64,000 nt of DNA from the NCBI RefSeq assembly GCF_943913915.1, contig NZ_CALUAA010000005.1:62001-126000 (forward strand), written 5' to 3'. Shown piece after piece: positions 51,046 to 60,941 of this stretch (its first letter is position 1; each line of letters begins with the position of its first letter). The notes beneath the pieces were generated by a model, which saw only the letters and a program-made list of their open reading frames with translations, searched no databases and was not told the DNA's origin. This stretch comes from an uncultured Peptoniphilus sp. (GTDB lineage Bacteria; Bacillota; Clostridia; Tissierellales; Peptoniphilaceae). The translations under genes and the position numbers were made by a program.

Positions 51046-52110
51046 ATGAATAAACGAATGAGGAGACTGCTCCTCTTTTTATGTATTATAATCGCTCTGG
51101 CTTTCGGAATCAAAAAACTTTCTATTATAAGTTACCGTCCTGTTTCGGTGTTCAGTGAAAAGACGAAACACGATATTAAGGACATAGCCATTTTAAATGA
51201 GGGAACATTGGCAACCTTCGACGGAGACTCCTTAGTATTTTATAACGGAAGCGATAAAAAAATCGTGGACCGCATGGGAGAGGGACAAAAGGCCTTTTTC
51301 GGAGAAGAGGATGGCATGCTCTATGATGAGAGCATTAAGAAACTGACGGTTTTCGGTACCGATGGGAAAGAGCGACAATCCTATTATTTAGAGGGAGAAC
51401 TTTTCCGTGCCGACGTACAAAACGGCGTGCGACTTTTTCATTGTCGCTTCGACGACGGGGAGAAACTCTTTATCGCATCGAATAACGGAAGCTTAACCTC
51501 GGTTTTCGAGACGAAAAATTATATTTTAGATTTTAAGGTGAAAGACGACAGGCATTTTACCGTAACGGAACTCTCCAACACAGCCAACGGCTATATGACC
51601 ACGGTGTATGTGGAAGACGGAAAGCGTGATAAGGCGCGGATGGAAAATACGGAGCTTCCCATGGAAGTGGCCATGCGCATAGCGGAGGGAAGCTACCCTG
51701 TGATCGTTACGGAAAAACACCTATACGGATTGGATAAAGAGCTGATTACGGAGACGACGCCTATTATTTCGGATATTATTTTCCATCGAAATAAACTCTA
51801 CACGCTCCATAGCGGCATCTTAAGTCGCCATGGCAAGGATTTGAAAGAAATCGAGCGACATGTAATGGAAGGCAATGTGGATCATCTGGCCAGTGTAGGG
51901 GAAGAACTTTTCGCCTACGGCAATCGCGAGCTGTTAGGCCGTGTCAATTCCGAGCATCCATACCACATCCGCTTCAGTGACACACAGGAAAAAGTAGAGG
52001 TAAAATACGGCTACATCGCCACTTACGGCCATAAGCGAATTGCACTTTACCGTTTAAAACCGAGTCTCTTCAGACCGAAAGCAGTTCTCACATTATCCGC
52101 AGAAGAATAA
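51046..52110 (+). CDS. Membrane-anchored hypothetical protein, possible beta-propeller
   Basis: 354 residues. An N-terminal signal anchor (about 5-25, after an Arg-rich start) is followed by a long extracytoplasmic region of repeated short beta strands with DG/NG turns, resembling a WD/propeller-type fold. I recognise no named family. The ATG at 51046 follows GGAGG. It is upstream of an MscS channel and a DUF951 protein with 14-base and overlapping junctions, so it may be an envelope sensor or scaffold; this is inference. Confidence 0.72.
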   Translation: MNKRMRRLLLFLCIIIALAFGIKKLSIISYRPVSVFSEKTKHDIKDIAILNEGTLATFDGDSLVFYNGSDKKIVDRMGEGQKAFFGEEDGMLYDESIKKLTVFGTDGKERQSYYLEGELFRADVQNGVRLFHCRFDDGEKLFIASNNGSLTSVFETKNYILDFKVKDDRHFTVTELSNTANGYMTTVYVEDGKRDKARMENTELPMEVAMRIAEGSYPVIVTEKHLYGLDKELITETTPIISDIIFHRNKLYTLHSGILSRHGKDLKEIERHVMEGNVDHLASVGEELFAYGNRELLGRVNSEHPYHIRFSDTQEKVEVKYGYIATYGHKRIALYRLKPSLFRPKAVLTLSAEE

Positions 52111-52124
52111 AATGAGGTGAAAAT

Positions 52125-52988
52125 TTGAAAGAAGTAAGGCAGCTTATGGAAGCTGTTCATGATATTTTTTATAAATCGAACGGAAGACTGAATATTTTAG
52201 GCATGATTGTTGCGGGCATTGTACTCTTTATTATCGCCCATGTGATCGTGCGATCGGTGAGTCAGTTTGTGACCTCGTATGTGGAGCGTCACGAGATTAA
52301 AAATCCTAAAAACACCGACAAACAAAGAGTAAAAACCCTTACCAATATTTTAGGCAATCTCGCAAAATACGGGGTTTATATTATCGCTCTCATGATCTTC
52401 TTAGATCTTTGCAGGGTGAACACATCGACTCTGCTCGCTACGGCAGGTGTGGGCTCCATCGCTATCGCCATGGGTGCTCAGGTTATGATTCGGGATTTGA
52501 TCACGGGATTTTTCATTATCTTCGACGATCAGTACCGCGTAGGAGAATATGTGGAGCTTGCAGGGAAGGCCGGCTATGTGGAAGCCCTCAATATTCGGAC
52601 CACCATTATTAAAGATTTCGACGGCGCCCGCCATATTATCCCTAATTCCGAAATTCGTATCGTTACTAACAGGGCCCGAGGCGCAAAGCGGGCGAAGGTG
52701 ATCGTGCCGGTACACAAAAAAGAAGACCCCGATCGCGTCATTGCTGCCTTTAGAGAATCGATTAAAAAGATCAAAAGCATTTACCCGGATGCTCGAGCGG
52801 AAGTATGGGGTACGACGGATTTTATTTCCGGAGGCTACGAAATTACCGTCGTTGCCTGGGATGATCCCGCTCTTCAGTTTGACCTCGAGTTCGATTTAAG
52901 AAAGTGTCTGATTCAGGCGATGAACGATTACAATATTCAAATACCCTCGGTTCGCTACGAGAAAATGGAGGAGGCGACCAATGGCTAG
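52125..52988 (+). CDS. MscS-family small mechanosensitive channel
   Basis: 287 residues. Membrane helices lie about 22-45, 80-100 and 105-135; the last is the pore-lining segment with AxxGVGSIAIAMGAQ near 106-120. A beta domain (about 140-185, PNSEIRIVTN) and alpha/beta cytoplasmic domain follow. It should release solutes under hypo-osmotic stress. It starts with TTG 52125 after GAGGTGAAAAT. It overlaps DUF951 by 8 bases. Confidence 0.9.
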   Translation: MKEVRQLMEAVHDIFYKSNGRLNILGMIVAGIVLFIIAHVIVRSVSQFVTSYVERHEIKNPKNTDKQRVKTLTNILGNLAKYGVYIIALMIFLDLCRVNTSTLLATAGVGSIAIAMGAQVMIRDLITGFFIIFDDQYRVGEYVELAGKAGYVEALNIRTTIIKDFDGARHIIPNSEIRIVTNRARGAKRAKVIVPVHKKEDPDRVIAAFRESIKKIKSIYPDARAEVWGTTDFISGGYEITVVAWDDPALQFDLEFDLRKCLIQAMNDYNIQIPSVRYEKMEEATNG

Positions 52989-53232
52989 ATTATTTTATGA
53001 AAAAGGAGACGTGGTCACCTTAAAAAAGGGCCATCCCTGCGGAGAAAATCTTTGGGAGATCTTAAGAACAGGCGTAGATATCAAATTGGAATGTGCAGGT
53101 TGCAATCGCACAATTTGGATGACCCGCATGGAATTTGAAAAGCGGGTGCGCAAGATTCGGGAAGGGGACAAAATGGTATCCATCGTCCACCATCAACCGA
53201 GCGAATCGAAAGATACCGACACCCAAGAATAG
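52981..53232 (+). CDS. DUF951-family small protein
   Basis: 83 residues. The compact DUF951 domain (about 5-62) has KKGHPCGENLWEILR near 15-29 and a CAGCNRTIW segment near 38-46, with cysteines at 20, 38 and 41 that may bind metal. In Firmicutes this gene usually follows an MscS gene, as here. Function unknown, possibly nucleic-acid related. The acidic tail is variable. The ATG follows GGAGGAGG. Confidence 0.88.
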   Translation: MARLFYEKGDVVTLKKGHPCGENLWEILRTGVDIKLECAGCNRTIWMTRMEFEKRVRKIREGDKMVSIVHHQPSESKDTDTQE

Positions 53233-53255
53233 TATTTTGAAATAATGGCGATTTA

Positions 53256-53284
53256 TTGCGATTTGAAGAACTTTTTGTTAGAAT
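53256..53284 (+). promoter_or_regulatory. secA promoter
   Basis: TTGCGA (53256-53261), 17 bases and TAGAAT (53279-53284), 32 bases before the secA ATG. Confidence 0.68.
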
Positions 53285-53316
53285 GGTAAGTTAGTGAAAG
53301 GAACGTGTATACAGAT

Positions 53317-56055
53317 ATGTCTCTATTAGATAAAGTGTTCGGCACCTATTCGGATCGCGAAATAAAAAAGATCCGCCCGACCATGGAAAAGGTCTTGGCA
53401 TTAGATGCCGATATGCAAAAATTAACCGATGAACAATTAAAAAACAAGACGAAGGAATTTCAAGATCGTGTCGCCGGAGGCGAATCACTTGACGATCTCT
53501 TACCCGAGGCTTTTGCCGTTGTAAGAGAAGCGGCTTTCCGTGTCCTCGGCATGAAGCACTTCCCGGTGCAAATCCTCGGGGGTATTATTCTCCATCAAGG
53601 TCGTATCGCCGAGATGAAGACCGGTGAAGGTAAAACCCTTGTGGCTACCTTACCCGCTTATTTAAACGCTCTCGCAGGAAAGGGTACCCACGTCGTGACC
53701 GTTAACGATTATTTGGCGGAACGTGATAAATCCTGGATGGGAAAAGTTTATTCATTCTTAGGTCTAAGTGTGGGATGTATTCTCCACGACATGAGCCCCG
53801 AAGAGCGAAAAGAAGCCTATAACGCCGACATCACCTACGGTACCAATAACGAATTCGGATTCGACTACCTTCGTGACAACATGGTTGTGTACCAGGAGAA
53901 CCAAGTTCAACGGGATCTTTTCTTCTGTATCGTCGACGAAGTGGACTCCATCTTAATCGACGAGGCTCGTACCCCTCTTATTATTTCAGGACAAGGGGAC
54001 GAATCCACCGAACTCTACACACAAGCTAAAAACTTTGTCGATACTTTAAGCTTCAGAGTGAAGGATCAGTCGGAAGAGGCGGAAGATCGCTTTAACCGCG
54101 AGTTCCGTGACGAAACCGTAGATTACGTCATCGACGAAAAACAAAAGACCGCAACCTTAACCGAAGTAGGTACAAATAAGGCGCAACAATATTTCGGCGT
54201 CGACAACTTAACAGATACCGACAATACGGAATTGCTCCACCATATTCACCAAGCCCTCAAAGCCAAGGGTACCATGCACAAGGACATCGACTATGTCATT
54301 GAAGACGGCGAAATCATTATCGTCGACGAATTTACCGGTCGTTTAATGTATGGTCGACGCTACTCCGACGGCTTGCACCAAGCTATTGAGGCGAAGGAAG
54401 GCATTGAAGTGCGCGCCGAGTCCAAGACACTCGCAACGGTAACTTTCCAAAACTTCTTCCGCATGTATAAAAAGCTTGCCGGTATGACCGGTACGGCCAT
54501 GACAGAAGAATCGGAATTCCGTGAAATCTACAATATCGACGTTGTGGAAATCCCCACAAACAAACCGGTTATTCGTGATGACCAAAACGATGCTATCTAC
54601 CGCTCGGAAGATGCCAAGTTTAAGGCCGTAGCCGATGAAATCGCCGAACGCCACGCCAAAGGGCAACCGGTGCTTGTAGGTACGGTATCTATCGAAAAAT
54701 CGGAAAAACTTTCTTCTTATTTAAAGAAACGGGGCATTCCTCATAAAGTATTGAACGCGAAGCGCCACAGACAAGAGTCTGAAATCGTCGCACAGGCCGG
54801 TCGTTTCGGATCGGTTACCATCGCAACCAACATGGCCGGTCGTGGTACGGACATCGTCTTAGGCGGTAATCCCGAACACATGGCCAAGGAAAAGATGGAA
54901 CGGGAAGGCTTTGAGTCGGACATGATCGAAGCGGCAGACAGCTACTACGAAACCGACGACGAAGAAATCTTAAATGCGAGAGCGCGCTTTGCTGAGCTTC
55001 GCGATGAAATCAAAAAAGAAACCGACGAAGAAAAAGTCAAAGTTATCGGCGCAGGCGGTCTCCACATTATTGGTACGGAACGCCACGAATCCCGTCGAAT
55101 CGACAACCAATTGCGCGGCCGTTCCGGTCGTCAAGGGGACGAAGGTTCTACGAAATTCTATATTTCCGCCGACGACGACTTGATCCGACTCTTCGCAGGC
55201 GATCGCTTTAAAAATGTTATGGAAGGGATCGACGCTCCGGAAGACGAGCCAATTGAAGCCCGCATGTTGACGCGACTGATCGAGTCCGCTCAACGCAAGG
55301 TGGAAGGCAACAACTTCAGTATTCGTAAAAATGTCCTTCAATACGACGACGTTATGAACAAACAACGTGAGGTCATTTACACCGAACGTGAGAAAGTTCT
55401 GAAGGGCGGCGATCTTCGCGACGATATTATGGCCATGATGACGGATCTTATTGACGACACCATTAACTTCAACGTAAAAGTCGACGAGAAACACAATAAA
55501 TACATCGATTACGAGGGAATCTACCACTTCGGCCGGGATACCTTCGACTTCGATGAAAACTTCTTAGACGGCCATACCTCCTCCGACGCTGAGGAATTAA
55601 AACGCTTCATTAAAGAAGAAGCCAAGGCGAAATATGCGGAAAAAGAAGGGGAATTCGGCGACAACGCCTTCCGCGAAGTGGAACGTGTCGTTCTCCTGAG
55701 AGTGGTAGACCAAAAATGGATGGACCATATCGACGCCATGGACCAATTGCGTCAAGGTATCGGTCTTCGCGCCGTGGGCCAAATCGACCCGGTTCGCGCC
55801 TATGCCGAAGAAGGCTTCGATATGTTTGAAGCCATGAACGAAAGCATTCGCGAAGAAACGGTTCGCCTCTTATTCCACGTTCAAAACCCCGAACGTATGG
55901 AACGTAAACAAGTGGCGCAAGAAGTAAAGACCGTGAATCCCGATTCCGGCGTTCAGGAGCCGGTGCGCCGTACGAGTAAAAAAGTGGGACGAAACGATCC
56001 CTGTCCCTGCGGCAGCGGTAAAAAATACAAACACTGCCACGGGAAAAATGCCTAA
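53317..56055 (+). CDS. secA: Preprotein translocase ATPase SecA
   Basis: 912 residues. SecA drives post-translational export through SecYEG. Visible features are Walker A MKTGEGKT near 102-109, [19 protein letters not shown] near 209-227 (motif II), a helicase motif with [10 protein letters not shown] near 504, the helical scaffold/wing region, and a C-terminal zinc-binding tail [14 protein letters not shown] that contacts SecB/lipids. I prefer ATG 53317 ([13 protein letters not shown], the family start); an in-frame GTG at 53305 is only two bases from AAGGA. prfB follows 20 bases later. Confidence 0.95.
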   Translation: MSLLDKVFGTYSDREIKKIRPTMEKVLALDADMQKLTDEQLKNKTKEFQDRVAGGESLDDLLPEAFAVVREAAFRVLGMKHFPVQILGGIILHQGRIAEMKTGEGKTLVATLPAYLNALAGKGTHVVTVNDYLAERDKSWMGKVYSFLGLSVGCILHDMSPEERKEAYNADITYGTNNEFGFDYLRDNMVVYQENQVQRDLFFCIVDEVDSILIDEARTPLIISGQGDESTELYTQAKNFVDTLSFRVKDQSEEAEDRFNREFRDETVDYVIDEKQKTATLTEVGTNKAQQYFGVDNLTDTDNTELLHHIHQALKAKGTMHKDIDYVIEDGEIIIVDEFTGRLMYGRRYSDGLHQAIEAKEGIEVRAESKTLATVTFQNFFRMYKKLAGMTGTAMTEESEFREIYNIDVVEIPTNKPVIRDDQNDAIYRSEDAKFKAVADEIAERHAKGQPVLVGTVSIEKSEKLSSYLKKRGIPHKVLNAKRHRQESEIVAQAGRFGSVTIATNMAGRGTDIVLGGNPEHMAKEKMEREGFESDMIEAADSYYETDDEEILNARARFAELRDEIKKETDEEKVKVIGAGGLHIIGTERHESRRIDNQLRGRSGRQGDEGSTKFYISADDDLIRLFAGDRFKNVMEGIDAPEDEPIEARMLTRLIESAQRKVEGNNFSIRKNVLQYDDVMNKQREVIYTEREKVLKGGDLRDDIMAMMTDLIDDTINFNVKVDEKHNKYIDYEGIYHFGRDTFDFDENFLDGHTSSDAEELKRFIKEEAKAKYAEKEGEFGDNAFREVERVVLLRVVDQKWMDHIDAMDQLRQGIGLRAVGQIDPVRAYAEEGFDMFEAMNESIREETVRLLFHVQNPERMERKQVAQEVKTVNPDSGVQEPVRRTSKKVGRNDPCPCGSGKKYKHCHGKNA

Positions 56056-56075
56056 GTGCTGAGAAAGGATCCCTT

Positions 56076-57185
56076 ATGGAACAAAATTTATATTTGGATC
56101 GAGGGAGACTTGAAGAGATCAAGGAACTCGTCCATCGTCTGGCAGACAGTCTGGACGTCGAAAGTTTAAAGGCGCAATATAAAGAGCTCACGGAAAAGAC
56201 CATGGAGCCCGGTTTTTGGGACGACACGGAATCGGCGCAAAAGGTTATTCGCGAGCAAAATAATATTAAATCAAAAACTGATGTCTACGACGAGCTGATG
56301 GAATCCATTGAAGAATCTGAAGTGGCGCTAGAGCTTATGGAAGAAGAAGAGGACGACGGCCTTTACGAGGGTCTCAAAAAGGATTTAAACGCTATCGAAA
56401 AAAAGGCACAGGAATTTAAGATCCAAACCCTTTTAAACGGCGAGTACGATATGAACAACGCCATCCTCTCCCTTCACGCCGGCGCCGGCGGAACGGAAGC
56501 TCAGGACTGGGCGAGCATGCTCCTTCGCATGTACACCCGCTACGCCGAGAGTAAAGGCTATTCCGTAGAAATTATGGATATGTTAAACGAAGACGAGGCG
56601 GGAATAAAATCGGCGACTATTCGCGTCGCAGGTCCCCACGCCTACGGTTATTTGAAATCGGAAAAAGGTGTGCACCGCTTAGTGCGCATTTCGCCCTTCG
56701 ATGCGGCGAAAAAGCGCCACACCTCATTTACATCCCTGGATGTCTATCCGGAGCTTGACGACGATATGGAAGTAGAGATCAATTCGGAAGATATTAAGAT
56801 AGACACCTACCGAGCATCCGGTGCCGGCGGTCAACACGTCAATACGACGGATTCCGCCGTAAGAATCACTCACATTCCCACAGGCATCGTCGTGCAATGC
56901 CAAAACGAGCGAAGCCAGATTCAAAACCGCGAACAGGCGATGAAAATGCTTCAAGCTAAACTCGTGGCGTTAAAAGAAGAAGAGAAAAAAGAAAAAATAG
57001 AAGACCTGGCAGGCAATTATTCTCAAATTGCCTGGGGTTCTCAAATACGTTCCTACGTCTTTCACCCCTACACCATGGTGAAAGACCACAGAACCGGCGC
57101 GGAAGTCGGCGATGTCAGTCGCGTAATGGACGGCGATCTGGATCCCTTCATCAACGCGTATCTGGAAGAAAATGCAGAGGCATAA
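56076..57185 (+). CDS. prfB: Peptide chain release factor 2, encoded without programmed frameshift
   Basis: 369 residues. RF2 ends translation at UGA and UAA: the SPF stop-recognition tripeptide is in RISPFDA near 209 and the catalytic GGQ in GAGGQHVN near 249. Most bacteria have an in-frame UGA near codon 25 that forces a +1 frameshift. Here the equivalent region reads SLDVES in one continuous frame with no stop, so the autoregulatory site is absent. The ATG follows AAAGGATCCC. The gene is in a row secA-prfB, common in Firmicutes. Confidence 0.94.
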   Translation: MEQNLYLDRGRLEEIKELVHRLADSLDVESLKAQYKELTEKTMEPGFWDDTESAQKVIREQNNIKSKTDVYDELMESIEESEVALELMEEEEDDGLYEGLKKDLNAIEKKAQEFKIQTLLNGEYDMNNAILSLHAGAGGTEAQDWASMLLRMYTRYAESKGYSVEIMDMLNEDEAGIKSATIRVAGPHAYGYLKSEKGVHRLVRISPFDAAKKRHTSFTSLDVYPELDDDMEVEINSEDIKIDTYRASGAGGQHVNTTDSAVRITHIPTGIVVQCQNERSQIQNREQAMKMLQAKLVALKEEEKKEKIEDLAGNYSQIAWGSQIRSYVFHPYTMVKDHRTGAEVGDVSRVMDGDLDPFINAYLEENAEA

Positions 57186-57189
57186 TGTA

Positions 57190-57215
57190 AAAGGAGAGGG
57201 AGACCTCTCCTTTTT
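57190..57215 (+). terminator. Terminator after prfB
   Basis: A perfect 10-bp stem (57190-57199 with 57204-57213), GAGA tetraloop and T run. Confidence 0.88.
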
Positions 57216-57229
57216 CGAATGGAGGCTTT

Positions 57230-59302
57230 ATGAATATAGCGCATATCTTATCCCAAGAATTTAACACCCCGGAGGAAAAAATCGAGGCCACGCTGAAACT
57301 CTTGGAAGAAGGTAATACGGTACCCTTTATTGCGCGGTACCGAAAGGAAGTAACGGGCAATTTACAAGACGAAGTCTTGCGTAAAATGGAAAGCAGAAAA
57401 GCGGATCTTGAAAAAGTGGACGAACGTCGCCAAACGGTTTTCAATACCATCGAAGGGCAGGGCAAATTAACCGATGAGCTTAAAAAAGAAATCGACGGCG
57501 CCCTCGATCTGCAAACCTTAGAAGATCTCTACCGCCCCTATAAACCCAAGCGTCGCACTCGCGCCACTATTGCTGAAGAAAAGGGCCTGCGTCCCTTGGC
57601 GGAAAACTTTATGGGCAAGGGAACCATGGAAGAATTTATGGAATCCGTCGACGGCTTCGAAGGCTTGCCGAAAGAAGAGATTTTAGAGGGCGTTTCGGAT
57701 ATTGTGGCGGAGGAAATAGCCAACGATGCCGGTGTCAGAAGGCTTTTAAAAAGCTATATTCGCCGCCGGGGAAAATTAATTTCAGAAGCGGGGAAAGAAC
57801 CCAATCCTGATTACGCCATGTACGAAACTTTTTCCGCGCCTTTTAAAGATGTGAAAAATCATAACATCCTCGCCATCAATCGCGGAGAAAATGAGGGAGC
57901 CTTGAGAGTTAAAATAGAATGCGACGAAGATACCCTCGTCTCTATGATGTGTCAAATTCTAAGACCGGCGAAAGAGAAGCGAGACATGATGGAAACTATT
58001 GCGAGAGACGCCTTAAATCGTCTTTTATTTCCGTCTCTTGAGCGGGAACTTCGCCGCGATTTAAAAGAGCAGGCGGAAGAATCGGCTATCGAGGTTTTTG
58101 CGGAAAACTTAAAGCCTCTCCTTCTCCTGCCACCCTTGGGGCACAAAGTTGTGCTCGGTATCGACCCGGGGTATCGTACGGGCTGTAAGGTGGCAGTAGT
58201 GGATGAGAACGGAAAGTTCCTCGACAACAGCGTCATCTATCCGGTACCACCGAAGCAAAAGATCAGAGAGGCGAAGAAGATCGTTCTGGAACTCGTAGAA
58301 AAATATAATGTAGAAGTGATCGCCATCGGAAGCGGCACGGCCAGCTATGAAACCGAGCAATTCGTAGCGGAACTTATCGCAGAAAAGAACTTGGATGTAT
58401 CCTACGCCATCGTCAACGAAGACGGCGCCAGCGTCTATTCCGCATCAGAGCTGGGTATCGAGGAATTTCCTGATCTCGACGTTACCGTAAGAGGCGCCAT
58501 TTCCATTGCCCGCCGCTTGCAGGATCCCCTGGCGGAGCTTGTAAAAATCGAACCGCGCCACATCGGCGTCGGCCAGTACCAACACGATCTCAACAAAAAA
58601 GCGCTGGATGATCGCTTGGAAGGTGTAGTGGAAAGCGCCGTCAACGAGGTAGGCGTAGACATCAACCTTGCCTCCGTGCCGCTCCTCTCCTTTGTATCCG
58701 GGATCGCAAACAATGTGGCAAAAAACATTGTAAGTTACCGTGAAGAAAACGGCGCCTTTACCGATCGCAAGCAATTTAAAAAAGTAAAAGGTCTCGGAGA
58801 AAAGGCCTTTAAACAATCGGCAGGCTTTTTGCGTATTGCAGGCGGAGATAATGTGCTGGATCATACCGGCGTGCATCCGGAATCCTATCCCATTGCCGAA
58901 CTTATTATGCGGGAAGATGAACTCACCGATGAGGAACGCATGCAGCTTAAAGAAGCGGGAAGCTACACGGTAGCAGATATTCGAAACGAGCTTAAAAAAC
59001 CCGGGCGGGACATTCGTGGCGGCAGCGACGATGTCGGTCTTCGCCGCACTGCCCTTACCATGGAAGAGCTCACCCCGGGCCTTGAGCTCGACGGTGTAGT
59101 GACCAATGTCGTGGACTTCGGCGCCTTTGTGGATATCGGCGTAAAAAAAGAAGGCCTCCTTCATATTTCCAGAATATTAAAGGGCCGCGGGGGTAGTATT
59201 TATAGTAAGCTGAAAGTAGGCGATCGTCTGAAGGTGCAAATTCTTGAAGTGGACAAAGAGCGGGGACGCATCTCCATCGACTATGCACCGAACCATTCCT
59301 AA
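57230..59302 (+). CDS. tex: Tex-family RNA-binding transcription accessory protein
   Basis: 690 residues. An N-terminal helical/YqgF-like core holds GIDPGYRTGCKVAVVD near 309-324, tandem helix-hairpin-helix motifs occupy about 490-560, and a C-terminal S1 RNA-binding domain about 615-685 begins PGLELDGVVTNVVDFGAFVDIG. It is slightly shorter than E. coli YhgF. Tex proteins bind nucleic acid and affect transcription and toxin expression in pathogens. The ATG follows TGGAGG. DUF3343 follows 9 bases later. Confidence 0.92.
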   Translation: MNIAHILSQEFNTPEEKIEATLKLLEEGNTVPFIARYRKEVTGNLQDEVLRKMESRKADLEKVDERRQTVFNTIEGQGKLTDELKKEIDGALDLQTLEDLYRPYKPKRRTRATIAEEKGLRPLAENFMGKGTMEEFMESVDGFEGLPKEEILEGVSDIVAEEIANDAGVRRLLKSYIRRRGKLISEAGKEPNPDYAMYETFSAPFKDVKNHNILAINRGENEGALRVKIECDEDTLVSMMCQILRPAKEKRDMMETIARDALNRLLFPSLERELRRDLKEQAEESAIEVFAENLKPLLLLPPLGHKVVLGIDPGYRTGCKVAVVDENGKFLDNSVIYPVPPKQKIREAKKIVLELVEKYNVEVIAIGSGTASYETEQFVAELIAEKNLDVSYAIVNEDGASVYSASELGIEEFPDLDVTVRGAISIARRLQDPLAELVKIEPRHIGVGQYQHDLNKKALDDRLEGVVESAVNEVGVDINLASVPLLSFVSGIANNVAKNIVSYREENGAFTDRKQFKKVKGLGEKAFKQSAGFLRIAGGDNVLDHTGVHPESYPIAELIMREDELTDEERMQLKEAGSYTVADIRNELKKPGRDIRGGSDDVGLRRTALTMEELTPGLELDGVVTNVVDFGAFVDIGVKKEGLLHISRILKGRGGSIYSKLKVGDRLKVQILEVDKERGRISIDYAPNHS

Positions 59303-59311
59303 GGAGGAGCG

Positions 59312-59560
59312 ATGAAACGTTTTGTAATTGCCTTTGACAATCAGGACCAGGTTTACGACGCCCTGGACGCCACAGAAGATTTAGGTACTCGGGTGATTCC
59401 CCTTCTGCCGGAAATTCGAGAATCTTGTGGGCTGGCCTTAATGGGGAATATCGACGATGTAGAGGAAGCGGTAAAGCGACTGGATGAAGGCAGCCATCCC
59501 TATAACGGCGTCTATTCCTACGAAAGAGAAGGCGGAAAGCGAAAGGTGGAAGCACTATGA
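59312..59560 (+). CDS. DUF3343-family small protein
   Basis: 82 residues with the DUF3343 pattern: short alternating beta/alpha segments, PLLPEIRESCGLAL near 31-44 and a conserved Cys at 39. In many anaerobes DUF3343 is encoded with cysteine desulfurase-like TIGR01977 proteins and the selenium genes selD/yedF; here it is next to the former, with a 4-base ATGA overlap. A role in sulfur/selenium handling is inferred. The ATG follows AAGGAGG. Confidence 0.88.
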   Translation: MKRFVIAFDNQDQVYDALDATEDLGTRVIPLLPEIRESCGLALMGNIDDVEEAVKRLDEGSHPYNGVYSYEREGGKRKVEAL

Positions 59561-60663
59561 TCTATTTAGATAACGGCGCCACGACGGCGATCAAGCCGAA
59601 ATCGGTAGCTGATGCCGTCTACCGTGCCATGACAGAAGGCTACGGCAATCCCGGAAGAGGAAGCCATGCCTGGGCGCAAAATTCCTACCGCACCCTTCGT
59701 AAAGCGAGAAAAAACATGGCGAAACTAATGGGTACGGAAGATTCCATCGCCCTTACAAGTGGGGTAACGGAAAGTTTAAATGTGGCGATTCATGGACTCA
59801 TAACAGAAAATGATCACGTCATCACCTCCGTTGCCGAACACAATTCCGTCTTGCGTCCCCTCTACGCCACGGGGTGCGAGCTGGACTTTCTCCCCCTCGA
59901 TCAAAACCTTGCCCCGGATGTAAGTCTTCTCGATGAGCTGCTCAAGAAAAACACCAAGGCCATCGTCATTACCCACGCATCCAATGTGGTAGGGAGTGTC
60001 ACCGATATCGACGCCGTTATGAATTTTGGGGCGGCCCACGATCTCTACGTCATTATCGACGGCGCGCAAGGCCTTGGGCAGGTACCTGTGGATCTCTCAA
60101 AAAGTGCGACAGATAAATTAATCTATTGCTTTGCCGGCCATAAATCCCTCTACGGCCCTATGGGTACCGGCGGATTTTTCTACGGAAAAGATGTGCATCC
60201 GGCGCCCATTAAAGTGGGGGGAAGCGGCATCGAAAGTTTTAATCATGAAATGCCCGATGAAAAACCCGTCCTTTGGGAAGCGGGAACCGCTAATGTTCAC
60301 GGTTTCGCAGGACTCGCCGCCGGGGCGGAATTTGTCATGGGAGAGGATTACTTCGAGAAGAAAAATCATATTTTCGAGCTGCTCCTTAAGGGCTTAAGAG
60401 AGCTTGAAGGCTATAAAATTTTCTATCCGGAAGTGAAGGGCACCTGCTGTGTCGGCATTTTAAAAGAGGGCATGAGCTCTCAGGAACTTTCCCTACTGCT
60501 TGAAGAAGAAGATATCGCCACACGCCCGGGTTACCACTGCGCGCCCCTTTTACACGAATACCTTCACACAAAAGAAACAGGCATCTGCAGATTGTCCACA
60601 TCTTACTTCAACACGGAAGAAGAGATTGAAACTGTGCTGAAGACTTTAAAAACAATTGAATAA
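59557..60663 (+). CDS. Class V aminotransferase, cysteine desulfurase-like (TIGR01977 type)
   Basis: 368 residues, PLP-dependent. It opens with MIYLDNGATT, has the His-bearing AEHNSV near 88-93, IIDGAQ near 167-172 (PLP pyridine Asp), the PLP-linked Lys in AGHKSLYGPMG near 190-200, and the catalytic-Cys loop RPGYHCAP near 323-330. It could release sulfur or selenium from Cys/Sec, or another aminotransferase-type reaction. It is coupled to DUF3343. The -35 of the next promoter overlaps its last codons. Confidence 0.89.
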   Translation: MIYLDNGATTAIKPKSVADAVYRAMTEGYGNPGRGSHAWAQNSYRTLRKARKNMAKLMGTEDSIALTSGVTESLNVAIHGLITENDHVITSVAEHNSVLRPLYATGCELDFLPLDQNLAPDVSLLDELLKKNTKAIVITHASNVVGSVTDIDAVMNFGAAHDLYVIIDGAQGLGQVPVDLSKSATDKLIYCFAGHKSLYGPMGTGGFFYGKDVHPAPIKVGGSGIESFNHEMPDEKPVLWEAGTANVHGFAGLAAGAEFVMGEDYFEKKNHIFELLLKGLRELEGYKIFYPEVKGTCCVGILKEGMSSQELSLLLEEEDIATRPGYHCAPLLHEYLHTKETGICRLSTSYFNTEEEIETVLKTLKTIE

Positions 60664-60684
60664 TAATTAAAGTAATGGTATAAT
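60656..60684 (+). promoter_or_regulatory. Promoter of the yitT-like gene and its leader
   Basis: TTGAAT (60656-60661) overlaps the end of the aminotransferase gene. A 17-base spacer leads to TATAAT (60679-60684), which also has an extended TGG before it. The predicted start near 60691 leaves a leader of about 250 nt. Confidence 0.82.
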
Positions 60685-60690
60685 GACTAC

Positions 60691-60941
60691 GTTAGAACTG
60701 TTTTATACGGTGGTTACCGTTTATCGGTAGTTTTTATCTGATGCAGGGTATGCGATGAGTGTTCGAGGAGTGCCTGATGTGGGACATTTCGAGCCGTTAA
60801 GCTTATCCGTTGGCTCAGAGTTTTTATAAGAAAAAATTATCTAAACAAAAAGCATCGACACCATCCGAAGATTGCGAAGTTAGGAGAACCTAAGACGGCA
60901 GTCTTTTTTTGGTTCCCTAATCGCCGATTAGGAGTGAAATC
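60691..60941 (+). ncRNA. Structured 5' leader with terminator and ribosome-site hairpin, class not identified
   Basis: Several hairpins are visible: ACGGT-GGTT-ACCGT (60707-60720) and GAGCC/GGCTC in the 60791-60816 region. A terminator-like element pairs AGATTGC (60869-60875) with GCAGTCT (60898-60904), encloses TTAGG-AGAA-CCTAA (60880-60893) and is followed by seven T. CCTAATC-GCC-GATTAGG (60916-60932) covers part of the AGGAG ribosome site. The two TTAGG and two CCTAA segments can pair in alternative ways, a switch-like design. It matches no riboswitch consensus I could recall. Confidence 0.65.

Noticed and set aside
53305..53316. GTG start for SecA
   Set aside because: Only two bases separate it from AAGGA, and the family begins at MSLLDK; kept as an alternative only.
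55610..56227. 205-codon minus-strand frame across the secA-prfB junction
   Set aside because: It covers two well-supported genes on the other strand and has no recognisable domain.
58445..59164. 239-codon minus-strand frame inside tex
   Set aside because: Shadow of the tex coding sequence; tex motifs and S1 domain are on the plus strand.
60691..60941. Assignment of the yitT-like leader to a known riboswitch or T-box
   Set aside because: A TGGTTACC segment resembles the T-box core but has an extra base, lies at the wrong end and lacks the antiterminator; other class consensus features were not found.
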